Shown here piece by piece: positions 34,015 to 42,505 of a DNA stretch of 64,000 nt. Position numbers and translations under genes: made by a program. This DNA is from Microlunatus parietis. Lineage in GTDB: Bacteria > Actinomycetota > Actinomycetes > Propionibacteriales > Propionibacteriaceae. The number at the start of each line of letters is the position of its first letter. The first letter of the stretch is position 1. The stretch spans positions 2,108,001-2,172,000 of the forward strand of contig NZ_JACCBU010000001.1 in the NCBI RefSeq assembly GCF_013407955.1, written 5' to 3'. Below the pieces are notes generated by a model that saw nothing but the letters and a program-made list of their open reading frames with translations, ran no database searches and had not been told where the DNA came from.

Positions 34015-35520
34015 ATGACCACTCCGGTGCCGGAATCGTCCCTGCTCGCCCCGCTCCCCGCCGAACACGGGATCACCCGCGACCGGCTGGCCGAGGCCTG
34101 TGCCGCCGGCCGCCGAGTCGCCGTGCTCGACGACGATCCGACCGGGAATCAGACGATCAAGGACCTGCCGGTGATCACCCGGTGGGCGCCGGACGACCTG
34201 CGCTGGGCGCTGCGACAGCAGACCACGGCATTCTTCGTGCTGACCAACACCCGCAGCCTCGATCCGGCCGCGGCCGAGCAACGCACTCGGGAGGTCGCCC
34301 GCGCCTGCCTGGCCGTCGCCGCCGAGGAGGGCGTCGACCTGGCCTTCGCCAGCCGCGGGGATTCCACGCTGCGCGGGCATTTCCCGCTGGAGCCGGAGAC
34401 GCTCGCCGAGGAGTCCGCGGCGGCCGGGCAGCCGGTCGACGCGGTGATCATCAACCCGTCCTACCTCGACGCCGGCCGGCTCACCGTCGACGGCACCCAT
34501 TGGGTACGAACTCCGGACGGCATGGTCCCCGCCGGCGAGACCGAGTACGCGAGCGACGCGACGTTCGGCTATCGGAGTTCGGATCTGGCCGCCTGGGTGG
34601 AGGAGAAGACGGGAGGCCGGATCCCGCGGGACCAGGTCGTCACGATCACCGTGAGCGACCTGCGCCGGCACGGCCCGGACGGCGTCACGGCTACCTTGCT
34701 CGACCTGACCAACCATCCGCGCATTGAGCTTGTCGAAGCGCCAAGCAGGATCGGGCCTCGCCCTTCGACAAGCTCAGGGCACGTCCGGAACTGGATTGTC
34801 ACGGATGCGGTCGCCGACGATGATCTTCGCGTGCTCACCCTCGGCCTGATCGCCGCCGAACAGGCCGGCCGCCGCTTCGTTTACCGGGTCGGGCCGTCGT
34901 TCGTCCGGTCCCGGTCCGGCCAGTTCCCGGCCCCGCCGGTCGACGACGCCGAGCTCCGCCCGACCCCCGGCCCGGACCCGGCACCGGGCGGGCTGATCAT
35001 CGTCGGATCCCATGTCCCGTTGAGTTCCCGGCAGCTGGCCCGGCTGACCGAGACGGCCGCCGTCGAGCCGCTCGAGCTTGAGGTCGACAAGATCATCGAC
35101 GGCACCGAGCCGGGACACCTCGGTGACCTCGCTGAGCGTGCGGTCGGCAGCCTCGCGTACCGGCACGTGGTGATCACGACCAGCCGCACGCTGCGCCGCG
35201 GTGCCGATGGAGATCAGAGCCTGGCCATCTCGCGTGCGGTCAGCGCCGCCGTGGTCGACCTGACGAAGCTGATCATGGAGCGGCGACGCCCGGCGTTCGT
35301 GATCGCCAAGGGCGGGATCACCTCCTCCGACGTGGCGACCGAGGCCCTCGGCATCCGGCGGGCGACGATCCGCGGCACCCTGCTGCCCGGCATCGTGTCG
35401 CTCTGGCAGCCGGCGGAGGGTCCCGCGGCCGGGCTGCCGTACGTCGTCTTCGCCGGCAACGTCGGCAGCGACGATTCCCTGGCCGAGGTCGTCCGGCGCT
35501 TCGACAGCGCCCGAGCATGA
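34015..35520 (+). CDS. Four-carbon acid sugar kinase (DUF1537, OtnK/DenK-type)
   Basis: 501 residues. N-terminal sugar-acid domain: VAVLDDDPTGNQTIKDLPV, FFVLTNTRS, and ASRGDSTLRGHFPLE. C-terminal nucleotide-binding domain: FVIAKGGITSSDVATEALG and PYVVFAGNVGSDDSL. It phosphorylates erythronate- or threonate-like oxo-acids so an aldolase can split them; no OtnC-type aldolase gene is nearby. Residues about 237-254 are an in-frame REP-like insertion (see 34725-34776) in a loop between the domains. Divergent from the denD-like operon. Confidence 0.9.
   Translation: MTTPVPESSLLAPLPAEHGITRDRLAEACAAGRRVAVLDDDPTGNQTIKDLPVITRWAPDDLRWALRQQTTAFFVLTNTRSLDPAAAEQRTREVARACLAVAAEEGVDLAFASRGDSTLRGHFPLEPETLAEESAAAGQPVDAVIINPSYLDAGRLTVDGTHWVRTPDGMVPAGETEYASDATFGYRSSDLAAWVEEKTGGRIPRDQVVTITVSDLRRHGPDGVTATLLDLTNHPRIELVEAPSRIGPRPSTSSGHVRNWIVTDAVADDDLRVLTLGLIAAEQAGRRFVYRVGPSFVRSRSGQFPAPPVDDAELRPTPGPDPAPGGLIIVGSHVPLSSRQLARLTETAAVEPLELEVDKIIDGTEPGHLGDLAERAVGSLAYRHVVITTSRTLRRGADGDQSLAISRAVSAAVVDLTKLIMERRRPAFVIAKGGITSSDVATEALGIRRATIRGTLLPGIVSLWQPAEGPAAGLPYVVFAGNVGSDDSLAEVVRRFDSARA
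34725..34776. repeat. REP-like hairpin inserted in frame in the DUF1537 kinase gene
   Basis: Perfect 14-bp arms TGAGCTTGTCGAAG and CTTCGACAAGCTCA with a 24-bp loop. It is translated as a proline/serine stretch (about residues 237-254) without breaking the frame. The same element occurs at 39839-39898, and half of it at 47511-47529. Confidence 0.85.
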
Positions 35521-35640
35521 TCATCGCAGCCGCCGCCCGATCACCCGGGCAAGCCAGATCCGCAGCCGGGCGATCTTGAGCCTGAGCCACGTCGCCTCCC
35601 GCCGCCAGAAGCCTCGTTCATCCCGAGGTGATTCGTACAC
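35521..35640 (-). CDS. Small basic protein, leaderless, 39 residues
   Basis: Unrecognised small protein. GTG 35640 is preceded by a TACAAT -10 box (35648-35653) with exactly seven bases between, the architecture seen at other leaderless genes here. The product starts MYESPRDERGFWRREATW and continues as one arginine-rich helix (LKIARLRIWLARVIGRRLR). It ends one base after the stop of the convergent DUF1537 gene. The amphipathic basic helix could lie on a membrane or on RNA. I saw no other good coding frame here. Confidence 0.55.
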   Translation of the reverse strand: MYESPRDERGFWRREATWLRLKIARLRIWLARVIGRRLR

Positions 35641-35647
35641 CTGTTCG

Positions 35648-35653
35648 ATTGTA
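35648..35653 (-). promoter_or_regulatory. TACAAT -10 box for the small gene
   Basis: Near-consensus on the minus strand. A weak TGGTCT lies 17 bases further upstream as a possible -35. Confidence 0.5.
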
Positions 35654-35730
35654 CGCAGTACGCCGGAGCAAGACCAGAGGCGCCGCCGAACCGCGGACCC
35701 TATGCTGTGTCCACCAAGGAGGTTCTCGCC

Positions 35731-37263
35731 GTGAGTCGACGTCCGAACGTCTCGTTCCTGCCTCGCCGCTCCGTGCTCGGGCTGGGTGCCGGGCTGGGGC
35801 TGGGAGCCGCCGTCGCAGGCTGTACCGCCGGGTCCACCAGCACTCCGGGCGGGCCGACGACCCGGACCCTGACCGTCGGCTTCGTCGCCGAACCGGCCAA
35901 TCTCGACTTCACCCGCACCGACGGCGCCGCGATTCCCCAGGCCCTCCTGGTCAACGTCTACGAGGGTCTCGTCAAGCTTGATCAGAACGGGGCGATCGTG
36001 CCGCTGCTGGCCAAGGCGTGGCAGATCAGCGACGACCGCAGGACCTACACGTTCGAGCTGGTCGACAACGCGATGTTCGCCGGCGGGCAACCGTTCACCG
36101 CCGACGACGTGGTGTTCAGCATCGAACGGGTCAGCAAGGACTGGACGATCTCGCTGAAGTCGAAGCTGGACGTGGTCGAGCGGGTCACCAAGACCGATGA
36201 TCACACGGTCGAGGTGACGCTGAAGCAGCCGAGCAACTCCTGGCTCTATTCGATGGCCACCCGGGTCGGCGCGATGTTCTCCCGGACCGGCGTCGATGAT
36301 CTTGCCAACCAGCCGATCGGCACCGGGCCGTTCCGCTTCGTCGAGTGGAAGCGCGGCGATTCGATCACGCTCGAGGCCAACCCGGACTACTGGGGCCCCA
36401 AGCCCGGCGTCGACCGGGTCGTGCTGCGCTACTTCAGGGACGCGACCGCGTTGAACAACGCGCTGCTGTCCGGCGGGATCGACGTGATCTCGGCCGTCGT
36501 CGCGCCCGAGTCGCTGGGCCAGTTCGGCGACACCGCGCGGTTCCAGGTGATCGAGGGCACCTCGACCGGCGAGGTCGTCCTCAGCCTGAACAACGGCCGG
36601 CCGCCGTTCGACGACGTGCGGGTCCGGCGCGCGGTCCGGTACGCGATCAATCACCAGGAACTGCTCGACACCGCCTGGGCCGGCCGCGGCCAGTTGATCG
36701 GCAGCATGGTGCCGCCCAGCGATCCCTGGTACGAGGACCACACCGGCCTCTACCCGTACGATCCCGCGAAGGCCAAGGCACTGCTCGCCGAGGCCGGCGC
36801 CGAGAAGCTCACGGTGGACTTCCGGATCGCCAACCTGCCGTACGCCACCGCGGCCGCCCAGGTGGTCAAGTCTCAGGTGCAACAGGTCGGGATCACCGCG
36901 AACATCGAGCCGCTGGAGTTTCCGGCCCGCTGGCTGGACCAGGTGTTCACCAAGGCCGACTACGACCTGTCGATCGTCAACCACGTCGAGCCGCGCGACA
37001 TCACCGCCGTGTTCGGCAACCCGAAGTACTACCCGCGCTACGACAACGCCGAGGTACGCAAGCTGTTCGCGGAGGCCGACGCCGGCACCGAGGAGGAACA
37101 GGTCGCGAAGATGAAGCAGGCGGCCAAGATCATCGCCGAGGACGCGGCGGCCGACTTCCTGTTCCTGTTCCCCAACCTGATGGTCGCCACCACGGCCGTC
37201 CAGGGCCTGCCGCAGAACGTGGTCTCGGAGTCGTTCGACCTGACCGGCCTGTCCAAGACGTGA
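35731..37263 (+). CDS. Peptide/nickel-type ABC substrate-binding lipoprotein
   Basis: 510 residues, family-5 binding protein. AAGGAGG lies eight bases before GTG 35731, which fixes the start. Signal with a twin arginine (PRRSVLGLGAGLGLG) and lipobox AVAGC. Typical body: PANLDFTRTDG, VYEGLVKLDQNGAIVPLLAK, then ADDVVFSIERV, GTGPFRFVEWKRGDSI and VRRAVRYAINHQELL. It delivers oligopeptides or similar ligands to the permeases encoded next, whose first GTG overlaps its stop. Confidence 0.93.
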   Translation: MSRRPNVSFLPRRSVLGLGAGLGLGAAVAGCTAGSTSTPGGPTTRTLTVGFVAEPANLDFTRTDGAAIPQALLVNVYEGLVKLDQNGAIVPLLAKAWQISDDRRTYTFELVDNAMFAGGQPFTADDVVFSIERVSKDWTISLKSKLDVVERVTKTDDHTVEVTLKQPSNSWLYSMATRVGAMFSRTGVDDLANQPIGTGPFRFVEWKRGDSITLEANPDYWGPKPGVDRVVLRYFRDATALNNALLSGGIDVISAVVAPESLGQFGDTARFQVIEGTSTGEVVLSLNNGRPPFDDVRVRRAVRYAINHQELLDTAWAGRGQLIGSMVPPSDPWYEDHTGLYPYDPAKAKALLAEAGAEKLTVDFRIANLPYATAAAQVVKSQVQQVGITANIEPLEFPARWLDQVFTKADYDLSIVNHVEPRDITAVFGNPKYYPRYDNAEVRKLFAEADAGTEEEQVAKMKQAAKIIAEDAAADFLFLFPNLMVATTAVQGLPQNVVSESFDLTGLSKT

Positions 37264-38207
37264 GCCTCTATCTGATCAAGCGGATCGCGGTGCTGCTGAT
37301 CAGCCTGATCGCGGCGACGTTGATCGTCTTCGGATTCATGGCGGTGCTGCCCGGTGATCCGGCGGTGATCGCCCTCGGCGTCAATGCGACACCCGAGGCG
37401 ATCGCCGCGCTGCGGGCACGGTTCGGCACCGACCGCCCGTTGATCGTGCAATACCTGGACTGGGCCGGCGGGCTCGTGGTCGGCGACTTCGGCACCTCGT
37501 ACGTGAGCGAGACCCCGATCGGGCCGTTGATCATGGACCGGTTCGCGGTGACCTGCTGGCTGGTGCTGTTCGGACTGATCATCGCCTTGATCATCGCGAT
37601 CCCGCTCGGCACCGCGGCTGCGGTCCGGCACCGCAAGGTGTCCGGGCTGATCCTGTCCGGGGTCAGCCAGGCCGGCATCGCGGTGCCCGCCTTCGTCGCC
37701 GGGATCGGCCTGCTGTTCGTGTTCGCGGTGACGCTGCGGGTCCTGCCGTCGGGCGGCTTCGTGGTGCCGGCCCAGGATCCGGTCGGCTTCCTCCGGCATC
37801 TGCTGCTGCCGGCGCTGTCGCTCGGCCTGGTGCAAGGTGCCGTGCTGAGCCGCTACGTCCGGTCCGCCGTACTCGACGTGCTGCGGGAGGACTATCTGCG
37901 CACGGCACGCGCCAAGGGCATGGGTCCGTACCGGGCGCTCTGGCGGCACGGCACCCGGAACGCGGCGATCCCGGTGATCACCGTGCTCGGACTGCAGGTC
38001 GCGACGCTGCTGATCGGTGCCGTGGTGATCGAGCGGGTGTTCACGATTCCCGGGCTCGGCAGCCTACTGCTGGACGGCGTGGCCAACCGGGATCTGCTGC
38101 TGGTGCAGGGAACCGTCATCGTCCTGGTCGCTGCCGTCCTGGTGATCAACTTCGTCGTCGACGTCGGCTACCTGGTGCTCGATCCGCGGCTGCGGGGGTC
38201 CCGGTGA
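37260..38207 (+). CDS. DppB/OppB-type ABC permease
   Basis: 315 residues, inner-membrane subunit. It opens with a membrane helix (VLLISLIAATLIVFGFMAVL) and the family PGDPAVIALG, has six helices, and the ATPase-docking loop (ARAKGMGPYRALWRHGTRNA, about residues 218-237). The GTG start overlaps the binding-protein stop; its own stop overlaps the next gene. Confidence 0.94.
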   Translation: MSLYLIKRIAVLLISLIAATLIVFGFMAVLPGDPAVIALGVNATPEAIAALRARFGTDRPLIVQYLDWAGGLVVGDFGTSYVSETPIGPLIMDRFAVTCWLVLFGLIIALIIAIPLGTAAAVRHRKVSGLILSGVSQAGIAVPAFVAGIGLLFVFAVTLRVLPSGGFVVPAQDPVGFLRHLLLPALSLGLVQGAVLSRYVRSAVLDVLREDYLRTARAKGMGPYRALWRHGTRNAAIPVITVLGLQVATLLIGAVVIERVFTIPGLGSLLLDGVANRDLLLVQGTVIVLVAAVLVINFVVDVGYLVLDPRLRGSR

Positions 38208-39058
38208 CCGCCACTGCTCCGCCGGCCCGGATCGCCGGCCGCCGGCCCGGGCCGAACCTGATCGCCGGTGCCGTACTGGTCGGCCTGGTGGTGATCATCG
38301 CCGTGCTCTCGTTCGCCTGGACGCCGCACGACCCGACCTTCGTCGACGGCGCGGCCCGGCTGCGGCCGCTGCTCGATCCCGCCTATCCGCTGGGCACCGA
38401 CAAGTTCGGCCGGGACGTGTTCAGCCAACTGCTCGTCGGTGCCCGGACCACCTTGTTCGTCGGGATCGTGGCTGTCGGCGTCGCGGCCCTGCTCGGCACT
38501 CCGGTCGGGATCGCGGCAGGGATGACCGATCGCTGGCCGGGCGAGTTGCTGATGCGGGTCAACGACGTGATCTTCGCGTTCCCGGCCTTGTTGCTGGCGA
38601 TCATGTTCGGCGCGGTGTTCGGCCCGAGCACGCTGACCGCCATGATCGCCATCGGCATCGCGACCCTGCCGGCGTTCGCCCGAGTGGCGCGCGGGCAGAC
38701 TCTGCAGGTGATGCGCACCGAGTACGTCCTCGCGGCCCGGGCGGCCGGCCGGCGCGGCCCGGCGATCGCGGTCCGGCACGTGCTGCCCAACATCGCGAGC
38801 ATGATCATCGTCCAGGCCTCGGTGTCGTTCGCGATCGCGATCCTGGCCGAAGCGGCGTTGTCCTTCCTCGGCTTCGGAACTCCCCCGCCGACCCCGTCCT
38901 GGGGCCGGATGCTGTCCGAGGGACAGGAACTGCTGTTCAGCGAACCGCGGCTGACCCTGATCCCGGGCCTGGCGATCGCGGTGGCGGTGCTCGGCTTCAA
39001 CCTGCTCGGCGACGGCCTCCGGGACTGGCTCGATCCGCGGCTGGAGGAGGTGCGGTGA
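38204..39058 (+). CDS. DppC/OppC-type ABC permease
   Basis: 284 residues. Short cytoplasmic N-terminus, first helix LIAGAVLVGLVVIIAVLSFA, the family's PLGTDKFGRDVFSQLLVGAR, docking loop ARAAGRRGPAIAVRHVLPN, and the C-terminal GFNLLGDGLRDWLDPR that ends most DppC proteins. GTG start, with GTGA overlaps at both ends. Confidence 0.94.
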   Translation: MTATAPPARIAGRRPGPNLIAGAVLVGLVVIIAVLSFAWTPHDPTFVDGAARLRPLLDPAYPLGTDKFGRDVFSQLLVGARTTLFVGIVAVGVAALLGTPVGIAAGMTDRWPGELLMRVNDVIFAFPALLLAIMFGAVFGPSTLTAMIAIGIATLPAFARVARGQTLQVMRTEYVLAARAAGRRGPAIAVRHVLPNIASMIIVQASVSFAIAILAEAALSFLGFGTPPPTPSWGRMLSEGQELLFSEPRLTLIPGLAIAVAVLGFNLLGDGLRDWLDPRLEEVR

Positions 39059-40704
39059 CCGAACCCGAGACCACGCTCGAAGTCACCGGGCTGACCGTGA
39101 TCACCGGCGGCACTCGTCTGCTCCGCGACGTGTCCTTCACCGTGGCGGCCGGCGAGCGGGTCGGGCTGATCGGCGAATCCGGCTCCGGCAAGTCGCTGAC
39201 CGCGATGTCGATCATGAACCTGCTGCCGGACGGCCTGCGAGCCGAGGGATCGATCCGGCTGGCCGGCGTCGGCCCGGACCTGATCGGGCTGCCGGAGCGG
39301 CGGGCCGCCGCGATCCGCGGCCAGGAGACGTCGATCGTCTTCCAGGAGCCGATGACGGCCCTCAACCCGCTGATGCGGATCGGTGATCAGGTCGCCGAGG
39401 TCATGATCTTGCACCGCACCGTCCCCTCCCGCGCCGCCGCCAAGCCCGCGACCCTGGAGTTGCTGGATCAGGTCCGGTTGCCCGATCCGGAACGCATCGC
39501 GCGGTCCTATCCGCACCAGCTGTCCGGCGGGATGCGGCAGCGAGTCGTCCTGGCCATGGCGCTGGCCAATCGGCCGCAGCTGGTGATCTGCGACGAACCG
39601 ACCTCGGCGCTTGACGTCACCGTGCAGGCCGCGATGCTGAAGTTGATCACGTCACTCCAGGCCGAGCGGGGCAACGCGCTGCTGTTCATCACCCACGACC
39701 TGGCCGTCGTCTCCCAGCTCTGCGAACGCGTGCTGGTGCTGCACGACGGTGAGATCGTCGAGGCCGGACGGACCATCGACGTCTTCAGCGCGCCGGAACA
39801 TCCTTATACGCAACGATTGTTGGCTGCATCCGCACCAACGTTCCCTGAGCTTGTCGAAGGGCAGACCGGGCTAGGCCCTTCGACAGGCTCAGGGAACGAA
39901 GATGCGGTGATCATCGAGGCCGTCGGGGTGAGCCGGACGTTCCGGCGGCCGCGGCAGTCGCTGTTCCGGGCCGGCGAGCCGGTGCACGCCCTGCGCGGGG
40001 TTGACCTCACCGTGCGCGCCGGTGATCGGCTCGGGATCGTCGGCGAGTCCGGGTCGGGCAAGTCGACGCTGCTCCGGCTGCTGGCCGCGCTGGACCGTCC
40101 GACGACGGGGTCGATCACGTTCGACGGGACCGAGATTGCCGGACGGCCCGCGTCGGCGCTCCGGTTCCTGCGCCGCGATCTGCAGATCGTGTTCCAGGAC
40201 CCGCAAGCCTCGCTCGATCCGCGGATGCGGGTCCGCGACATCATCGGCGAACCGATGGTCTCGCTCGGTATCCCCGGCATCGACGCCCGCGTGGCCGAAC
40301 TGCTCGACGCGGTCGGCCTGCCGCAGGCCGCGGCGCACCGGTTCCCGCACCAGTTCTCCGGCGGTCAGCGGCAACGGATCTCGATCGCCCGCGCTCTCTC
40401 GCCGCGGCCACGGGTGCTGGTCGCCGACGAGCCGGTCAGCGCGCTCGACGTATCGGTCCGGGCCCAGATCCTCGCGCTGCTGACCGACCTGGTCCGGGAC
40501 TACCAGTTGACGTTGATCTTCGTCTCCCATGATCTTTCCGTGGTACGTCAGCTCTGCGACCGCGTGGCCGTACTGCACGACGGCGCGATCGTCGAGCAGG
40601 GCGACACCGCGGAGGTGTACGAGAACCCGCGGCATCCGTACACCGAACGACTGCTGGCCGCCGTACCGACCTTGATCACTGCGGGATCCCAGGAGGACCG
40701 ATGA
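39055..40704 (+). CDS. Fused DppD-DppF ABC ATPase
   Basis: 549 residues, two ATPase domains in one chain that power the importer. Domain 1: GESGSGKSL (about 39), LSGGMRQR (about 156), and CDEPTSALD. Domain 2: GESGSGKST (about 330), FSGGQRQR (about 434), and ADEPVSALD. Each domain ends with the Dpp-type HPYTQRLLAA or HPYTERLLAA. The linker (about 262-281) is an in-frame REP-like insertion, PELVEGQTGLGPSTGSG. The Walker A of domain 1 ends in L, not T or S. Confidence 0.94.
   Translation: MTEPETTLEVTGLTVITGGTRLLRDVSFTVAAGERVGLIGESGSGKSLTAMSIMNLLPDGLRAEGSIRLAGVGPDLIGLPERRAAAIRGQETSIVFQEPMTALNPLMRIGDQVAEVMILHRTVPSRAAAKPATLELLDQVRLPDPERIARSYPHQLSGGMRQRVVLAMALANRPQLVICDEPTSALDVTVQAAMLKLITSLQAERGNALLFITHDLAVVSQLCERVLVLHDGEIVEAGRTIDVFSAPEHPYTQRLLAASAPTFPELVEGQTGLGPSTGSGNEDAVIIEAVGVSRTFRRPRQSLFRAGEPVHALRGVDLTVRAGDRLGIVGESGSGKSTLLRLLAALDRPTTGSITFDGTEIAGRPASALRFLRRDLQIVFQDPQASLDPRMRVRDIIGEPMVSLGIPGIDARVAELLDAVGLPQAAAHRFPHQFSGGQRQRISIARALSPRPRVLVADEPVSALDVSVRAQILALLTDLVRDYQLTLIFVSHDLSVVRQLCDRVAVLHDGAIVEQGDTAEVYENPRHPYTERLLAAVPTLITAGSQEDR
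39839..39898. repeat. REP-like hairpin in the linker of the fused ABC ATPase gene
   Basis: Arms of 23 bp with one mismatch, core CCCTGAGCTTGTCGAAGGG, separated by 14 bases. Sixty bases, a multiple of three, so the frame is kept. Same element as at 34725-34776. Confidence 0.88.
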
Positions 40705-41909
40705 CCGAGATCATGATCGACGCCGAGGGCGTGATCGACTTCACCCGGGCCCTGGTCCGGATCCCGAGCGTGAACGACCCGGCCCACGGCCGTTCCGAGG
40801 CGCCGGCCGCGGCCTTGGTCGCCGAGACGATGCGCGGCTTCGGCTGGGAACCGGTGATCACCGAGCCGGCGCCGGGCCGGCCCAACGTCGTGGCGGTGAT
40901 CGAGGGCGGCGGCGGACCCGGACCGGTGCTGATGTTCGAGGGTCACACCGACGTCGTCACCGAGGGCACCCTGGACGAGTGGACTCGCGATCCGTTCGGC
41001 GCGGAGATCGTCGACGGCCGGCTGTACGGTCGCGGCAGTGCGGACATGAAGTCCGGCGTCGCGGCGATGATCTTCGGCGCCCGGGCGCTGCAGCTGGCCG
41101 GGCCGTTCCCCGGAACGATCAAGGTCTGCGCGCTCGCCGACGAGGAGGGCCTGATGATCGGCGTCCATCACCTGGTCGACTCCGGCCAGGTCGCCGACGT
41201 CGACGGTGCGATCGTCTGCGAGCCGGAGGCCGAGGAGCTCTGCCCCAGTTCGAAGGGCGCGATCCGGGTCCTGGTCGAGTTCGACGGGCGGATGGCGCAC
41301 GGCGCGATGCCGGACCAGGGCCGGAACCCGTTGCAGCCGGCGGCCGAGTTCGTCCGCGTGCTGGCCGACGTCCAGGAATCCTTGCAGGCCGAGCCGGGAC
41401 CCCATCCGCTGCTCGGGGCCAGCTATCTGACTCCGACGGTGATCACCGGCGGTGATCTTGATCAGATCAACGTCATCCCGGCCCGGGCGACGGTCGCGGT
41501 CGACGTCCGTACCGTACCGGGAGTTGATCATGATCGGCTCGTCGACCGGCTGACCGGGCTGGCCGAGACACTGGCCGCGAAGGCGGAGACCGCGGCGACC
41601 GTGACGATCGGGGTCAACCGGCCGCCGGTGGACACACCCCTCGACGATCCCGTGGTCACCGCGCTGGCCGCGGCCCACACCATGATCACCGGTGCCGACC
41701 CGGTCTACGGCGGGGTGCCCGGCACGACGGACGGCACCATCCTCACCGCGAAGGCGGGCATCCCCACCGTCGTCTACGGACCCGGCGGGAAGTGGATCGC
41801 GCACCAGGCGGACGAGTACGTCGAGCTGGACGACATCGTCCGCAAGACCAGGGTCTACGCCGAGGCGGCCCGGCTCTTCTTGATCAGAAACCCCACCGCG
41901 TCGGGATGA
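40701..41909 (+). CDS. M20 family metallopeptidase (ArgE/DapE/CPG2-like)
   Basis: 402 residues, cytoplasmic zinc peptidase or deacylase. Metal and catalytic residues: FEGHTDVV (about 80), RGSADMKSG (about 114), and ADEEG (about 147). Later CEPEAEELCP and the GGVPGTTDGTILTAKAGIP segment fit the family. ATG 40701 overlaps the ATPase stop, so this is the last gene of the transporter operon and probably hydrolyses the imported peptide or amide. Its 3' end overlaps the convergent PPOX gene by 26 bp. Confidence 0.92.
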   Translation: MTEIMIDAEGVIDFTRALVRIPSVNDPAHGRSEAPAAALVAETMRGFGWEPVITEPAPGRPNVVAVIEGGGGPGPVLMFEGHTDVVTEGTLDEWTRDPFGAEIVDGRLYGRGSADMKSGVAAMIFGARALQLAGPFPGTIKVCALADEEGLMIGVHHLVDSGQVADVDGAIVCEPEAEELCPSSKGAIRVLVEFDGRMAHGAMPDQGRNPLQPAAEFVRVLADVQESLQAEPGPHPLLGASYLTPTVITGGDLDQINVIPARATVAVDVRTVPGVDHDRLVDRLTGLAETLAAKAETAATVTIGVNRPPVDTPLDDPVVTALAAAHTMITGADPVYGGVPGTTDGTILTAKAGIPTVVYGPGGKWIAHQADEYVELDDIVRKTRVYAEAARLFLIRNPTASG

Positions 41910-42411
41910 AGTCGGCATTCGACGGGAAAGCGTGCACGGTGGCCGGCGTGACCTGGTAGACCCGGTAGGGCGGGCCGCCGGAGGTCGGCGCACCGTACTC
42001 CGCGTCGAGTTCGTCGTCGGCGATCGTGGTCGGCCACCCGTACACCTCCTGGAAGGCGGTGGAGGCGCGGCCCAAAGTCGGCTCGTCGAGCACCCGCGCG
42101 GCCTCGCCCTCGACGACCAGGTGGAACCCATCGACGTCGGCGGCCACCGAGCAGCGGCCGTCGGCGTCCAGATTCCGGCTCTTCTGGGTGCTGCTCTTCG
42201 ATGCGATGAAGAGCACCCCGTCCGACCACGCCGCAAACACGGGTCTGGTGTGCGGCCGGCCCTGGCGCAGGGTCGTCAGCCAGCGCCAGCCGCCCGACCG
42301 CAACCGCTGCACGACGTCGTCCCATTGCGGGTCCTTCGATCCCTCGGACACCCCGGCGCCACGGCCGCCCATCTTGATCGGCTCCGCCCTCGGCGTCTGC
42401 TGCTCGGTCAT
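41884..42411 (-). CDS. Pyridoxamine 5'-phosphate oxidase-like (PPOX/split-barrel) protein
   Basis: 175 residues. The split-barrel flavin/F420-binding fold is suggested by WRWLTTLRQGRPHTRPVFAA, GVLFIASKSSTQKSRNLDAD, and FHLVVEGEAARVLDE. An N-terminal 25-residue tail precedes it. The fold binds FMN, F420 or haem; which one cannot be told. Divergent from the HxlR regulator over a gap with two matching operator-like sites. Confidence 0.82.
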   Translation of the reverse strand: MTEQQTPRAEPIKMGGRGAGVSEGSKDPQWDDVVQRLRSGGWRWLTTLRQGRPHTRPVFAAWSDGVLFIASKSSTQKSRNLDADGRCSVAADVDGFHLVVEGEAARVLDEPTLGRASTAFQEVYGWPTTIADDELDAEYGAPTSGGPPYRVYQVTPATVHAFPSNADFIPTRWGF

Positions 42412-42435
42412 GATTCCCTCGCTTCTACTGGTTAC

Positions 42436-42445
42436 CTTTCTAAAG
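42436..42445. promoter_or_regulatory. HxlR operator candidate, site 1
   Basis: CTTTCTAAAG within TACCTTTCTAAAGCA. It matches site 2 (42487-42496) as CTTT-N2-AAAG followed by CA. Confidence 0.5.
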
Positions 42446-42486
42446 CAGTTTCGACTCTAGGCTACACTGACCACAGATTGCAACTA

Positions 42487-42496
42487 CTTTGGAAAG
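42487..42496. promoter_or_regulatory. HxlR operator candidate, site 2
   Basis: CTTTGGAAAG within CTACTTTGGAAAGCA, centred 51 bp (about five helical turns) from site 1 and just before the HxlR start codon. A TACACT -10-like box (42463-42468) lies between them. Confidence 0.5.
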
Positions 42497-42505
42497 CACA
42501 TCACT

